A program made the translations under genes and the position numbers. The notes under the pieces are model-generated. The model saw only the letters and a list, made by a program, of their open reading frames with translations, was not told the DNA's origin and ran no database searches. A DNA stretch of 64,000 nt from Agapetus fuscipes (taxonomy: Eukaryota > Arthropoda > Insecta > Trichoptera > Glossosomatidae), in NCBI GenBank assembly GCA_951799405.1, contig OX637343.1, forward strand, positions 11,758,524 to 11,822,523, in the 5' to 3' direction. This document shows positions 30,986-42,599 of the stretch, piece by piece (positions within the stretch are counted from its first letter, which is position 1; every line of letters starts with the position of its first letter).

Positions 30986-32035
30986 GAGGCCCCCTCCAGT
31001 GTCAATGACGTCTTGAAGTGAGCGTTATTGATGCGATGTTTTTGTGCAGAAGATGAAGGTACTACTCGTCGTAGCAGGATAAGAGATTCTATGTTGTATC
31101 TGGTGTGTTCGCTGTTAGCTGTGTGTGCTTACGATCCTCCTAGGCGGATGCGGAGGCAGGATTGTGAAGTCAGCTGCAGCGGTCCTGATGAGGATCTTGA
31201 GGTGTCGTCAGGTTGTCTCCAGATTTATGGAGTTCCTCTTGTTTTTCCAGGCTGTTGCCCTGTGGTGAGGAATTGTACTACTTGTTGTAGCGGGGTTGGT
31301 TTTGCTGTTGTTCAGCGGTTGCTGTTTGTTGTAGCAAGGATTGCTGTTGCTGCTTGTTGCAGGAAGGATGTTGGTGTGCCGTTGTTCGGCAGTTGCTGTG
31401 CCGTTGTCCGGCAGTGCAGCAGGGGTTGCTGTGCCGTTGTTCGGCAGTGCAGCATGGTGGTTGCTGTGCCGTTGTTCGGCAGTGCAGCAAGGTGGTTGCT
31501 GTGCCGTTGTTCGGCAGTGCAGCAGGGGTTGATGTGCCGTTGTTCGGCAGTGCAGCAAGGTGCGGTTGCTGTGCCGTTGTTCGGCAGTGCAGCAAGGTGC
31601 AGTTGCTGTGCCGTTGTTCGGCAGTGCAGCAAGGTGCGGTTGCTGTGCCGTTGTTCGGCAGTGCAGCAAGGTGGTCCGCTGGGCAGCTATGGTGAACGAC
31701 GTCCAATCCTCCAGTGCCTCGTTGCGCTGGGTGGAATTGGGAAGTCGGCTGCAGCGGGGTTGGTGAGAGACTTGTTGAGATGTAGAAGACTGCGCCATAT
31801 CGAAGTTTGAAGGTCTCTGGAAAACTTCGATATTGCGGTCAACTATTGCGGCTACGGTGCTCCAGCGTGTGCGATCCACAGACCGACGTTCTTACGCCAG
31901 AATGGCGGCATCTTGATGCTCACTTTGGCGGCTTTCATTGTTCTTGCACTTTGATTAAATGTTTAAAAATGTTACTGTACTTGATTATTACGGGTCACCA
32001 AATTTTTTGTTTTAATCACGTCGGGGTCACCACTT
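30986..32035 (-). mobile_element. Internal region 1 with PBS, minisatellite and PPT
   Basis: PBS TGGTGACCCCGACGTGAT (32015-32032), three bases from the LTR end. A 34-36-bp minisatellite lies at ~31375-31670 (9 units built on TGCCGTTGTTCGGCAGTGCA). PPT-like CTGGAGGGGGCCTC is at 30986-30999, directly before the downstream LTR. The repeat leaves several frames open on both strands; I see no gag motif (no CCHC zinc knuckle). Confidence 0.8.
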
Positions 32036-32950
32036 TGGAGGTTGAGTGTGTGGTGAGAATTGAAAGCCCGTATTTGAAAGTGTATATTTTTAATGCAGTC
32101 AGTACTGTTCAATCAAAGTTAATTCAAAATGTTGTCTTGGTTGCAATCTTCCGGTCTTCAAGCTGCGTCCAGGCGGAAGTCCTCCTTAATCCGCCTTGCT
32201 TGTGAGGCGAGCAGGATGCTTGATGCTTGAAGTGGGGGAAGGAAAGGAAATATGGAAGTTGGCAAATAGGACGTAACTTGAAACTTTTGAGGATGTTCAG
32301 ATTGGCCCTAACAAGGACCTTTTGTTGTGAGCAGGAGAAAAAACTGTAAACTTTTGAGGAAAATTAAAAGTGGCCCTAAGAAGGACCTTTTGTGTTGTGA
32401 TGTGAGCAGTGTGCTGTAGGAGACGGTTGCCTCAAGTCTGTTCCGGGCGAGGTCTTGAGAATCTTCTAGGTGAAGATGTGGCGAAGCTGGAGATGTCCAG
32501 GTGAAGGTATGATGAAGCTGGAGATGTCCAGGCGAAGGCACGAGGTAAGATGTCGTCTCTGCTTGGAAATTGGCGGGAATGCGAGAGATGTCTTGAGATT
32601 TTGGCGGGAGATGTAGATGTCCGCTCGGTGGTCTCGAAGTTTCTCTGGTGATGATGTAGTGGTCTGCGGAGACGTCCAGGCGACGGTGCAAAGTAGTTTT
32701 GCGTCTCTGCTTGGAAATCGGCGGGAACGCGAGACGGCTTGCAATTTTGGCGGGAGCGCGGTAAGATGTTGCTCGTTCCGTGGTCTCAGTGTGTCTGTCT
32801 CTCTGGAGCTCGGCGTACGCGTTTTATACTCCCACTCGTTCTCGCGCGGGCCCACTACTAGGGGTGGGCACGCACAATTTTCGGATTATCTTCTTTTTAC
32901 CTGATTTCAGATATCTGGTTTTCTTTCATCTTCTGCACTGATGCACCACA
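32036..32950 (-). repeat. LTR 2
   Basis: Identical to LTR 1 as far as read; serves as 5' LTR for internal region 1 and 3' LTR for internal region 2. Confidence 0.85.
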
Positions 32951-34000
32951 GAGGCCCCCTCCAGTGTCAATGACGTCTTGAAGTGAGCGTTATTGATGCG
33001 ATGTTTTTGTGCAGAAGATGAAGGTACTACTCGTCGTAGCAGGATAAGAGATTCTATGTTGTATCTGGTGTGTTCGCTGTTAGCTGTGTGTGCTTACGAT
33101 CCTCCTAGGCGGATGCGGAGGCAGGATTGTGAAGTCAGCTGCAGCGGTCCTGATGAGGATCTTGAGGTGTCGTCAGGTTGTCTCCAGATTTATGGAGTTC
33201 CTCTTGTTTTTCCAGGCTGTTGCCCTGTGGTGAGGAATTGTACTACTTGTTGTAGCGGGGTTGGTTTTGCTGTTGTTCAGCGGTTGCTGTTTGTTGTAGC
33301 AAGGATTGCTGTTGCTGCTTGTTGCAGGAAGGATGTTGGTGTGCCGTTGTTCGGCAGTTGCTGTGCCGTTGTCCGGCAGTGCAGCAGGGGTTGCTGTGCC
33401 GTTGTTCGGCAGTGCAGCATGGTGGTTGCTGTGCCGTTGTTCGGCAGTGCAGCAAGGTGGTTGCTGTGCCGTTGTTCGGCAGTGCAGCAGGGGTTGATGT
33501 GCCGTTGTTCGGCAGTGCAGCAAGGTGCGGTTGCTGTGCCGTTGTTCGGCAGTGCAGCAAGGTGCAGTTGCTGTGCCGTTGTTCGGCAGTGCAGCAAGGT
33601 GCGGTTGCTGTGCCGTTGTTCGGCAGTGCAGCAAGGTGGTCCGCTGGGCAGCTATGGTGAACGACGTCCAATCCTCCAGTGCCTCGTTGCGCTGGGTGGA
33701 ATTGGGAAGTCGGCTGCAGCGGGGTTGGTGAGAGACTTGTTGAGATGTAGAAGACTGCGCCATATCGAAGTTTGAAGGTCTCTGGAAAACTTCGATATTG
33801 CGGTCAACTATTGCGGCTACGGTGCTCCAGCGTGTGCGATCCACAGACCGACGTTCTTACGCCAGAATGGCGGCATCTTGATGCTCACTTTGGCGGCTTT
33901 CATTGTTCTTGCACTTTGATTAAATGTTTAAAAATGTTACTGTACTTGATTATTACGGGTCACCAAATTTTTTGTTTTAATCACGTCGGGGTCACCACTT
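32951..34000 (-). mobile_element. Internal region 2
   Basis: Same layout as internal region 1; PBS at 33980-33997. Confidence 0.85.
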
Positions 34001-34915
34001 TGGAGGTTGAGTGTGTGGTGAGAATTGAAAGCCCGTATTTGAAAGTGTATATTTTTAATGCAGTCAGTACTGTTCAATCAAAGTTAATTCAAAATGTTGT
34101 CTTGGTTGCAATCTTCCGGTCTTCAAGCTGCGTCCAGGCGGAAGTCCTCCTTAATCCGCCTTGCTTGTGAGGCGAGCAGGATGCTTGATGCTTGAAGTGG
34201 GGGAAGGAAAGGAAATATGGAAGTTGGCAAATAGGACGTAACTTGAAACTTTTGAGGATGTTCAGATTGGCCCTAACAAGGACCTTTTGTTGTGAGCAGG
34301 AGAAAAAACTGTAAACTTTTGAGGAAAATTAAAAGTGGCCCTAAGAAGGACCTTTTGTGTTGTGATGTGAGCAGTGTGCTGTAGGAGACGGTTGCCTCAA
34401 GTCTGTTCCGGGCGAGGTCTTGAGAATCTTCTAGGTGAAGATGTGGCGAAGCTGGAGATGTCCAGGTGAAGGTATGATGAAGCTGGAGATGTCCAGGCGA
34501 AGGCACGAGGTAAGATGTCGTCTCTGCTTGGAAATTGGCGGGAATGCGAGAGATGTCTTGAGATTTTGGCGGGAGATGTAGATGTCCGCTCGGTGGTCTC
34601 GAAGTTTCTCTGGTGATGATGTAGTGGTCTGCGGAGACGTCCAGGCGACGGTGCAAAGTAGTTTTGCGTCTCTGCTTGGAAATCGGCGGGAACGCGAGAC
34701 GGCTTGCAATTTTGGCGGGAGCGCGGTAAGATGTTGCTCGTTCCGTGGTCTCAGTGTGTCTGTCTCTCTGGAGCTCGGCGTACGCGTTTTATACTCCCAC
34801 TCGTTCTCGCGCGGGCCCACTACTAGGGGTGGGCACGCACAATTTTCGGATTATCTTCTTTTTACCTGATTTCAGATATCTGGTTTTCTTTCATCTTCTG
34901 CACTGATGCACCACA
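34001..34915 (-). repeat. LTR 3
   Basis: Same sequence as LTR 1, offset 3930 bp. Confidence 0.85.
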
Positions 34916-35965
34916 GAGGCCCCCTCCAGTGTCAATGACGTCTTGAAGTGAGCGTTATTGATGCGATGTTTTTGTGCAGAAGATGAAGGTACTACTCGTC
35001 GTAGCAGGATAAGAGATTCTATGTTGTATCTGGTGTGTTCGCTGTTAGCTGTGTGTGCTTACGATCCTCCTAGGCGGATGCGGAGGCAGGATTGTGAAGT
35101 CAGCTGCAGCGGTCCTGATGAGGATCTTGAGGTGTCGTCAGGTTGTCTCCAGATTTATGGAGTTCCTCTTGTTTTTCCAGGCTGTTGCCCTGTGGTGAGG
35201 AATTGTACTACTTGTTGTAGCGGGGTTGGTTTTGCTGTTGTTCAGCGGTTGCTGTTTGTTGTAGCAAGGATTGCTGTTGCTGCTTGTTGCAGGAAGGATG
35301 TTGGTGTGCCGTTGTTCGGCAGTTGCTGTGCCGTTGTCCGGCAGTGCAGCAGGGGTTGCTGTGCCGTTGTTCGGCAGTGCAGCATGGTGGTTGCTGTGCC
35401 GTTGTTCGGCAGTGCAGCAAGGTGGTTGCTGTGCCGTTGTTCGGCAGTGCAGCAGGGGTTGATGTGCCGTTGTTCGGCAGTGCAGCAAGGTGCGGTTGCT
35501 GTGCCGTTGTTCGGCAGTGCAGCAAGGTGCAGTTGCTGTGCCGTTGTTCGGCAGTGCAGCAAGGTGCGGTTGCTGTGCCGTTGTTCGGCAGTGCAGCAAG
35601 GTGGTCCGCTGGGCAGCTATGGTGAACGACGTCCAATCCTCCAGTGCCTCGTTGCGCTGGGTGGAATTGGGAAGTCGGCTGCAGCGGGGTTGGTGAGAGA
35701 CTTGTTGAGATGTAGAAGACTGCGCCATATCGAAGTTTGAAGGTCTCTGGAAAACTTCGATATTGCGGTCAACTATTGCGGCTACGGTGCTCCAGCGTGT
35801 GCGATCCACAGACCGACGTTCTTACGCCAGAATGGCGGCATCTTGATGCTCACTTTGGCGGCTTTCATTGTTCTTGCACTTTGATTAAATGTTTAAAAAT
35901 GTTACTGTACTTGATTATTACGGGTCACCAAATTTTTTGTTTTAATCACGTCGGGGTCACCACTT
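34916..35965 (-). mobile_element. Internal region 3
   Basis: Same layout; PBS at 35945-35962. Confidence 0.85.
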
Positions 35966-36880
35966 TGGAGGTTGAGTGTGTGGTGAGAATTGAAAGCCCG
36001 TATTTGAAAGTGTATATTTTTAATGCAGTCAGTACTGTTCAATCAAAGTTAATTCAAAATGTTGTCTTGGTTGCAATCTTCCGGTCTTCAAGCTGCGTCC
36101 AGGCGGAAGTCCTCCTTAATCCGCCTTGCTTGTGAGGCGAGCAGGATGCTTGATGCTTGAAGTGGGGGAAGGAAAGGAAATATGGAAGTTGGCAAATAGG
36201 ACGTAACTTGAAACTTTTGAGGATGTTCAGATTGGCCCTAACAAGGACCTTTTGTTGTGAGCAGGAGAAAAAACTGTAAACTTTTGAGGAAAATTAAAAG
36301 TGGCCCTAAGAAGGACCTTTTGTGTTGTGATGTGAGCAGTGTGCTGTAGGAGACGGTTGCCTCAAGTCTGTTCCGGGCGAGGTCTTGAGAATCTTCTAGG
36401 TGAAGATGTGGCGAAGCTGGAGATGTCCAGGTGAAGGTATGATGAAGCTGGAGATGTCCAGGCGAAGGCACGAGGTAAGATGTCGTCTCTGCTTGGAAAT
36501 TGGCGGGAATGCGAGAGATGTCTTGAGATTTTGGCGGGAGATGTAGATGTCCGCTCGGTGGTCTCGAAGTTTCTCTGGTGATGATGTAGTGGTCTGCGGA
36601 GACGTCCAGGCGACGGTGCAAAGTAGTTTTGCGTCTCTGCTTGGAAATCGGCGGGAACGCGAGACGGCTTGCAATTTTGGCGGGAGCGCGGTAAGATGTT
36701 GCTCGTTCCGTGGTCTCAGTGTGTCTGTCTCTCTGGAGCTCGGCGTACGCGTTTTATACTCCCACTCGTTCTCGCGCGGGCCCACTACTAGGGGTGGGCA
36801 CGCACAATTTTCGGATTATCTTCTTTTTACCTGATTTCAGATATCTGGTTTTCTTTCATCTTCTGCACTGATGCACCACA
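35966..36880 (-). repeat. LTR 4 (outermost 5' LTR on the minus strand)
   Basis: Ends GATGCACCACA at 36880, after which unrelated DNA begins, which fixes the LTR border. Confidence 0.85.
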
Positions 36881-38714
36881 ACATCAAAGTCTCTTTCGGA
36901 ATTATTTCAAAAGTTAAAAAGAATCAAAGATTTTACGTGGTGCTAAACAACTTTTTTGTCTGCGTTAATTGTGTAGACTCTAACGTGCTTTTACGCTGGG
37001 TTTCTTGAAAATATTGGCAATGAAATTTTGCTTACTGAAACTTTACTTGAAGAAGCATAGTTGATTTCTGGTGTTTCTGGAGAAGTGAGATGTTGATGTT
37101 CTTGTGTGATTGTCGGCCAGCTTTGGAGTAATTTTGCCGCAGTCCATTGGGCCGACGTTATCCACCTCCACAGTCCAAAATTCCCCCGTTCGTTTGTAGG
37201 TTATGTGAAAACGTCTGCAGCTTCGACAGTTTACCGTTGTGCGCCGGCGCGATACTGACGCGGCTGCTGTCACGCCGGTCCAGAACGCTATTTACACGTC
37301 AACAAAACACGGCAAAAAAACAACAAAAATCTGACATTCCTAAGCCGAATAAAACCACAACTAAAACAACCTATATTCAAGCATAATTTCTCCTTAAAAT
37401 ACTTTTTTCACAGCGTGGTTGAATGTGAAAAACATTGTGTTTTGTACCTACCCGTGAAATATTTCTTAATTTTTCAGTTCTATGATGTGACATTAGCGTA
37501 GAAAAGTTTTGAATTGATAGGTATTTTCGATTGAAATAAGAACACCGTCAAATTGAAAACTTTGAAGTGACAATTCGTGGAATGTGTGAGTTGGAATTTT
37601 TAAAAAATTAAGAAACTGAAGTTTTTAATAAAATAGAGTGAATTATTTTTATGTACTTATTTAATTCAATATATTGTGGTAATTGTGGTAATGGAACGTA
37701 CTTATTTGAAATTTCAAATTTGAAAATCGAACATGGTGGTATTGCCACATTGTGGATTATAGTAATCAAAATAATTTGGTAGGTAGGTTATTTTTTCTTT
37801 TTGGTAAGTAGCATTGTCAAAACAAGTTTATTAATTTGCATTGTGAAACTCGTTAGGTATTAAAATAAACTTACATGCTCGCTTAAATAAATAATTATGC
37901 TTAATTATATGTGCCAAATCAAAACGTTATTGATTTTAAAGTAGATAATAATATCGCACACTTGACAATACAGTGAGAAAGTTATCGAGACAAAAAATCT
38001 TTATGCCTACACTAGAAGTGATTTAAAAAAACATTTAATTGAGTTTACTTGTATTTACAAACCTACCATTTCTTAATTTACTGTTTGTTTAGTGGTGTAC
38101 AATAAAAGTAAAAAAGGATTGCAGTGTTATTGAGAAAAGTGATTTGCCATTGTAGTGTCTTCATTTCACACATTTGGAATTATCCTACGGGTAAGTTTTT
38201 TTTGCATTTTGTATTTTGAATTTCTTATTTTTACATAACTGCGATGATTTTAAAAGTATTTTGTTAAATTTAAAAAAACAAGCTACCTAAACCAAATGAA
38301 GATTTGGTCAACAAAAGATTAAATAAGAAAACGTTTTGTTTAAGGCAGTCAATAATATAGATTTAACTTATTGTTTCGTATTTTGATTCACAAGCATTAA
38401 ACCATTCGAAACATTGCAAATTTATTTCAATGCTCTTTTTGAAAAAGCCGACTTTTCAAAAACTTTTCAAAATCCAAAACATCTATTTTATACAAAATCA
38501 AAACTCTTTCAGCACGAATTTTCTAAATTTTAATTTATATCGATTTAGTTCCAAGTCGATGTTCCTAGGGTCTTTATCAAAGTATTTCCTAGGCTTTGGG
38601 TGACGTCATTTTTTTTGTTTATGTCAAATATGTAAAATGTATATTTTGACAATTAAGTATATTAATTTTAAAACTCAACAAATTTCAAAACTTAATTTAA
38701 CTCGGATATTTCAC
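36881..38714. other. AT-rich intergenic DNA
   Basis: No gene or repeat supported. Short ORFs at 37043-37386 show no motif. Confidence 0.5.
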
Positions 38715-38825
38715 AAACCGTTTAGAGAGAACTTACATCATTCTCGACGTTTCGTCGGCGACGTAGCCAACGTCTTCAGGAAAACATCCTCTCTGCACGA
38801 CGATGAGGATGAAATGTATATGTCA
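38715..38825. repeat. MITE-D fragment
   Basis: AGAGAACTTACATCATTCTC, GACGTTTCGTCGGCGACGTA, CCTCTCTGCACGACGATGAG; left part of the element at 29123. Confidence 0.55.
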
Positions 38826-39547
38826 TTCTAACCTCAAAAATATTTTCAAGCTAGTCTAGTTATCCGCCATTTTTTTAACAAATTGGAATGAGTTCCAATT
38901 TCAAATTTTAAACAAAAATGTCAAACGTTCGGAATTCTTTCTGTTGACCACTCTTTACTGTTTGTTTCAGTTGCATTCTTTTGAAATAACATTTGTTCAA
39001 TGTAAACCGTTTGACCACGAATCGATGTTATATTATAGCAGCTTTTATTCCGGTGTTCATCTCTGGCTTTAGAGGCATACCGCCATGAAAGAAGTTCCGT
39101 TTTACAACCGATCCCGTTGCGTGGGTTATACAGCCGTGGACTCCTCCGTTGGTCTCTAACATAGCGGCGCTCTGTGTAGAACGCCGGGGCGTATAACAAA
39201 AAAAAACAACAACGAGTCGAATAATATTATAGAGTGGCTAAGGATGGGGTATTTGACCCTGTTATAAAACCCTATATTATATTATACACAATATTCTTAT
39301 GTTATTGGATTTTATTATTCCTCTTCATCTACCTACAATCTACTTAAGTTTATTTTTATTTTTTATTTTTATTTTCAACAAGAATACAACAGCATTAAAT
39401 TACTTAAGTTATTTTGTACATATTATATAACATATCCATTTACATTTCATAGCGCCTATTACCGTATTCTACAATTGTGTATTTCAACTTACAAATCATA
39501 CCAAACAAATAAGATTCATTTAAAATGTATGCCCATTAGCAGACTGT

Positions 39548-39765
39548 AATACAATCTGTAATCAAAGTTGTAAAGATATTATATTAACATTCAAAACTCT
39601 TATCGAATGCAAGCCCACAAACAGACGCGTGTAAGTTCGCGCTTAAAAAATGTTGAATGTGCACTTGCAAATTAAAATCAAACCTCAAATGAACATAAGC
39701 CCTGCAATTTTTGCCGACCTTCGCTGAAACAGGGGTGACGTTGGAAAAGTGAACCTCGATTTACA
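39548..39765 (-). repeat. Family R repeat
   Basis: AATCTGTAATCAAAGTTGTA to GGGTGACGTTGGAAAAGTGA. Confidence 0.65.
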
Positions 39766-40009
39766 AAAATAAATAAACATGAAAACAAATCACTGTTTTA
39801 TTTTACTGATGTTTGTATTTGTTGATAATATTTGACCGAATATTTTTATTTGCATTTAATAAATTTTAACCTCCAGGGAATCTTAAAAACAACTCTAGTT
39901 TTTAACATATTAAATAAGTTTTCATTCTAGCAATGATACACATAACATATTTGGTTATTGGTTGATTCCTTGCTAAGGATTTTTTTAATTTAGAAAATAC
40001 TTTGAACGA

Positions 40010-40150
40010 GAGAGTTCAAGTTTTCGTTTTGTCCATGCATTCATGTATTTTGGCCGATGAGGCCCGCACGTCATTTCACATAGACAATATTGTGTCGTCA
40101 CCCGGCCGGGTTACTGGGGAAAAGGAATACAAATATGTTGTTAGTGGTTG
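40010..40150 (-). repeat. Family G repeat
   Basis: CGTTTTGTCCATGCATTCAT, CATAGACAATATTGTGTCGT, CACCCGGCCGGGTTACTGGG; repeated in the same orientation 635 bp on. Confidence 0.5.
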
Positions 40151-40644
40151 CTGAGGACGGCAGTCACATACAAGACAGACGTTTGCTCCCCGAGGTAAAA
40201 GTTACGAAATTCATAAATGATCAGATTCTTTATTCTCGCATCGGTTGCATGTTCAGGTTTTTAATGTTTTTTTTAAATTATTAATTTTAATTTAATGCCT
40301 ACAAAACATTTTCCACGATGTCTTCTTTAAGCAATGACTAACATGGTTAATATAGAAATATCTGTTTATAAGCATGTCATATATTTTAGCTATTTCCAAA
40401 AGTTTTTTGTGCGACAAAAAACTTAAATGAAACCATTTTATGTTAATTCGATTTGAAAATACCACCAATAAGTAGGTAATTATAATAAAATGAATTCACA
40501 CAAATACTTGTATTCGCATATGTTTGCATAATTTTTTTTTATATTATAGAAAATATTTTACCTTGTGTGAGACCGCTGTTAAAAGAGGGGTGAGTTAAAA
40601 ATTCTCGAATATTAAAAAAAAAAAAAAAATGTATTCATGATGGA

Positions 40645-40870
40645 AAGCAAGTTTTTGTTTTGTCCATGCGTTCATTTATTTTAAACAATGAGATCCGCAC
40701 GAGAATAAGGTCCGAACCATTGACTTATGGTCCAAATATTCCAAATATCCTTTGGCTATGTGGCGTCTCCCATAGACAATGTCAATGAGGTTGGAACATT
40801 AAAACGGGTGCGAAAACAAACGTCGTCACCCGGCCGGGCTGCTAGGGAAAAGGTGAACAAAGATTTTGTT
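40645..40870 (-). repeat. Family G repeat
   Basis: GTTTTGTCCATGCGTTCATT, CCCATAGACAATGTCAATGA, GTCACCCGGCCGGGCTGCTA. The longer middle may be closer to the ancestral element. Confidence 0.5.
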
Positions 40871-40881
40871 ATCGGTTGCTC

Positions 40882-41105
40882 CCTTGACTTATAGGCTGAA
40901 AATGGTTCATTTTACCAATGTCACTTCTGTTTCAGGGATGTTCGGCAAAAGTTGCAGAGCTTATGTTTATTTGATGTTTGTTTTTTTTATTTGTAAGTAC
41001 CTACACACGCAGCATTTGTAAGCGCGAACTTACACGTGTCTACTTGAGGCGTTCTTTTTATATGAATTTTAAATATTAATATGTCTTTGCAACTTAGATT
41101 ATAGA
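40882..41105 (+). repeat. Family R repeat
   Basis: CTCCCTTGACTTATAGGCTG to TTGCAACTTAGATTATAGAT, with part of the 5' region deleted. Confidence 0.65.
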
Positions 41106-41127
41106 TAATACAACATATAACTTGTCG

Positions 41128-41375
41128 GTAATATGGCCGAGGGGGCTAAGTGGGCTGATCTTTCTAGCGTGTTTAGAATAGAACAACGTTGGTTCGATCC
41201 CCGCCTTGATCATTTGACCATAACTTTGAACCTGGTTCAACAGATGCTATTGAGTAATTATTAATTAATAATTCACTAAAATAAACAATAATGAATTATT
41301 AATTGATGATATTAATAACTTTTTCTGGCCAGGCAGAATAGGTTGGTGAATTGCATTCCTCTTCACAAATCTTTT
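41128..41375 (+). mobile_element. SINE-C, best copy
   Basis: Head ATATGGCCGAGGGGGCTAAG (class II tRNA-type A box), a long variable region (TAGAATAGAACAACG) and B box GGTTCGATCCC (~41192), middle CCTGGTTCAACAGATGC, tail TAGGTTGGTGAATTGCATTC. The head layout suggests derivation from a Leu- or Ser-type tRNA. Confidence 0.75.
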
Positions 41376-41607
41376 TTTTTTTAAAAGAATGATAATAACT
41401 TAATAAAAATTTACTTAACTTATAAAAAACGAGATGTTTTTGGTTTGAAAACTTTTTAGTTTGGCCTCGTCGGCCGTGCGGTATTTTGGTTAACCAAAAT
41501 AACTAGAATTTCTGTTTTAAGACAAATATTAATCAGCTTAAATATTTACAAAAAGTAGCATAATTTACCGCAGACATGAGCACAGTATCCCGAGTATAAA
41601 ATATCGC

Positions 41608-41726
41608 TTAAGTCCCCTCGATCGTGTAAATTGCAAAAATGTATGCGAACCAATTCACTCACCAGGAGTGCCGTCGTATATTTAATACATATTCGATATA
41701 CGCGACCGAGGGGAGTTTGTGTAAGT
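41608..41726. mobile_element. MITE-E hairpin (copy 1)
   Basis: CCCCTCGATCGTGTAAA pairs with TATACGCGACCGAGGGG; centre ATTCACTCACCAGGAGTGCC is shared with 57857-57970. Confidence 0.55.
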
Positions 41727-41871
41727 GATTTTACAACTATTTAAAATGCTCCTGTAATTACACGTAGTTTCTATGGATAATACATATTTTAATAACAGTA
41801 CAAGACATTATGCTACTGTCAAAAATGTAATTGAATTTTTATGCCAAATGTGAATAATTTTATTGTTGTTG

Positions 41872-42140
41872 TTGTTACAGGGGTGGCATTGGCAAAGTGA
41901 ACTATTTTTTTACAGTATGGGTGGTCAACCTCATATAAACTTATAAGTCAAGGAATTTACATACGCATTTGAAAATTTAATTTAATTTTGTGGGACCTGC
42001 TGGGAGTCGAACCCAATTCTCCAGCTAAAACTTGAGAAAAATAATGCGACCTTCCCTGAAACAGGGGTGGCATTGGCAAAGTGAACCATTTTTTTACAGT
42101 ATGGGTGGTCAGCCTCATACCAACCTATAAGTCAAGGTCA
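41872..42140 (-). repeat. Two family R 5' ends and a tRNA-like piece
   Basis: GGGGTGGCATTGGCAAAGTG to CTTATAAGTCAAGGAAT (41880-41960), then GTGGGACCTGCTGGGAGTCG (inverted GGTTCGA-type B box, 41990-42015), then a second family R end at 42045-42138. The tRNA-like piece recurs at 42600-42670. Confidence 0.55.
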
Positions 42141-42144
42141 TACT

Positions 42145-42591
42145 TACTTTACTTACTTACTTCGGCTCATAAGCCTTGAAGGCTCAGAGCCTCCCGTTCC
42201 TCAATCCACCAGGACTCTCTGTCTTGTGCTGCTCCCTCCATGGTCCCCTCACTCCCAGAACTTCGGCATCGGTTTCAACGTTGTCTGCCCACCGCATCAT
42301 GGGACGTCCGAGTGGTCTAACACCTGAGGGGGCACCATCCAAGACTGTTCTGATGATCCTGGAGTCCTCTGCACGTGCTACATGTCCGGCCCAATGGAGT
42401 CTTCTTGATTTTATTACCGACACTATGTTTAGGTCTTGAAACACGGACATCAGCTCCGCGTTAGTCCGGATACGCCACCTGTCATCTTCAAATACAGGTC
42501 CGAGAATGCGGCGAAGCATTTTGTTCTCAAAGAACTGGAGAGATTTCTCTTGTTTCTGAGTCAGAATCCAGGCTTTGCATCCGTGCAACAC
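42145..42591 (-). pseudogene. RTE-like LINE 3' fragment with (TAAG)n tail
   Basis: Minus strand: GCKAWILTQKQEKSLQFFEN, KMLRRILGPVFEDDRWRIRT, SVIKSRRLHWAGHVARAEDS, GAPSGVRPLGRPMMRWADNV, ending GGLRNGRL; the frame is open for 135 codons. This is the RTE-type RT C-terminus (LHWAGHV block). The 3' end is a TAAGTAAGTAAAGTAAG tail at ~42145-42162, a tail type known for RTE elements. Confidence 0.8.
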
Positions 42592-42599
42592 TACATGTG

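Larger units (their letters stand above)
30071..36880 (-). mobile_element. Tandem array of a non-autonomous LTR retrotransposon (LTR-int x3-LTR)
   Basis: Period exactly 1965 bp. LTRs at 30071-30985, 32036-32950, 34001-34915, 35966-36880; internal regions at 30986-32035, 32951-34000, 34916-35965. The boundaries come from where outer flanks diverge: the left flank ends TTTTTT, the right flank starts ACATCAAAG. On the minus strand the LTR starts TGTGGTGC and ends CCTCCA, giving TG...CA. Each internal region starts with AAG and a tRNA-Trp-complementary PBS and ends with a purine-rich tract. Six ORF translations compared across the units are identical, so the copies are essentially identical. No gag, protease, RT or integrase. 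No flanking target duplication. Confidence 0.9.

Noticed and set aside
31028..31810. Long plus-strand ORF (260 codons), repeated in all three units
   Set aside because: It runs antisense to the LTR element and is built on a stop-free minisatellite; no protein motif, and several other frames are equally open.
31208..31879. Minus-strand 223-codon ORF as a gag remnant
   Set aside because: Sense orientation and position after the PBS fit, but more than half is minisatellite and no capsid or zinc-knuckle motif is visible.
37043..37386. Short ORFs on both strands next to the LTR array
   Set aside because: No motif, no repeat relation, no splice evidence.
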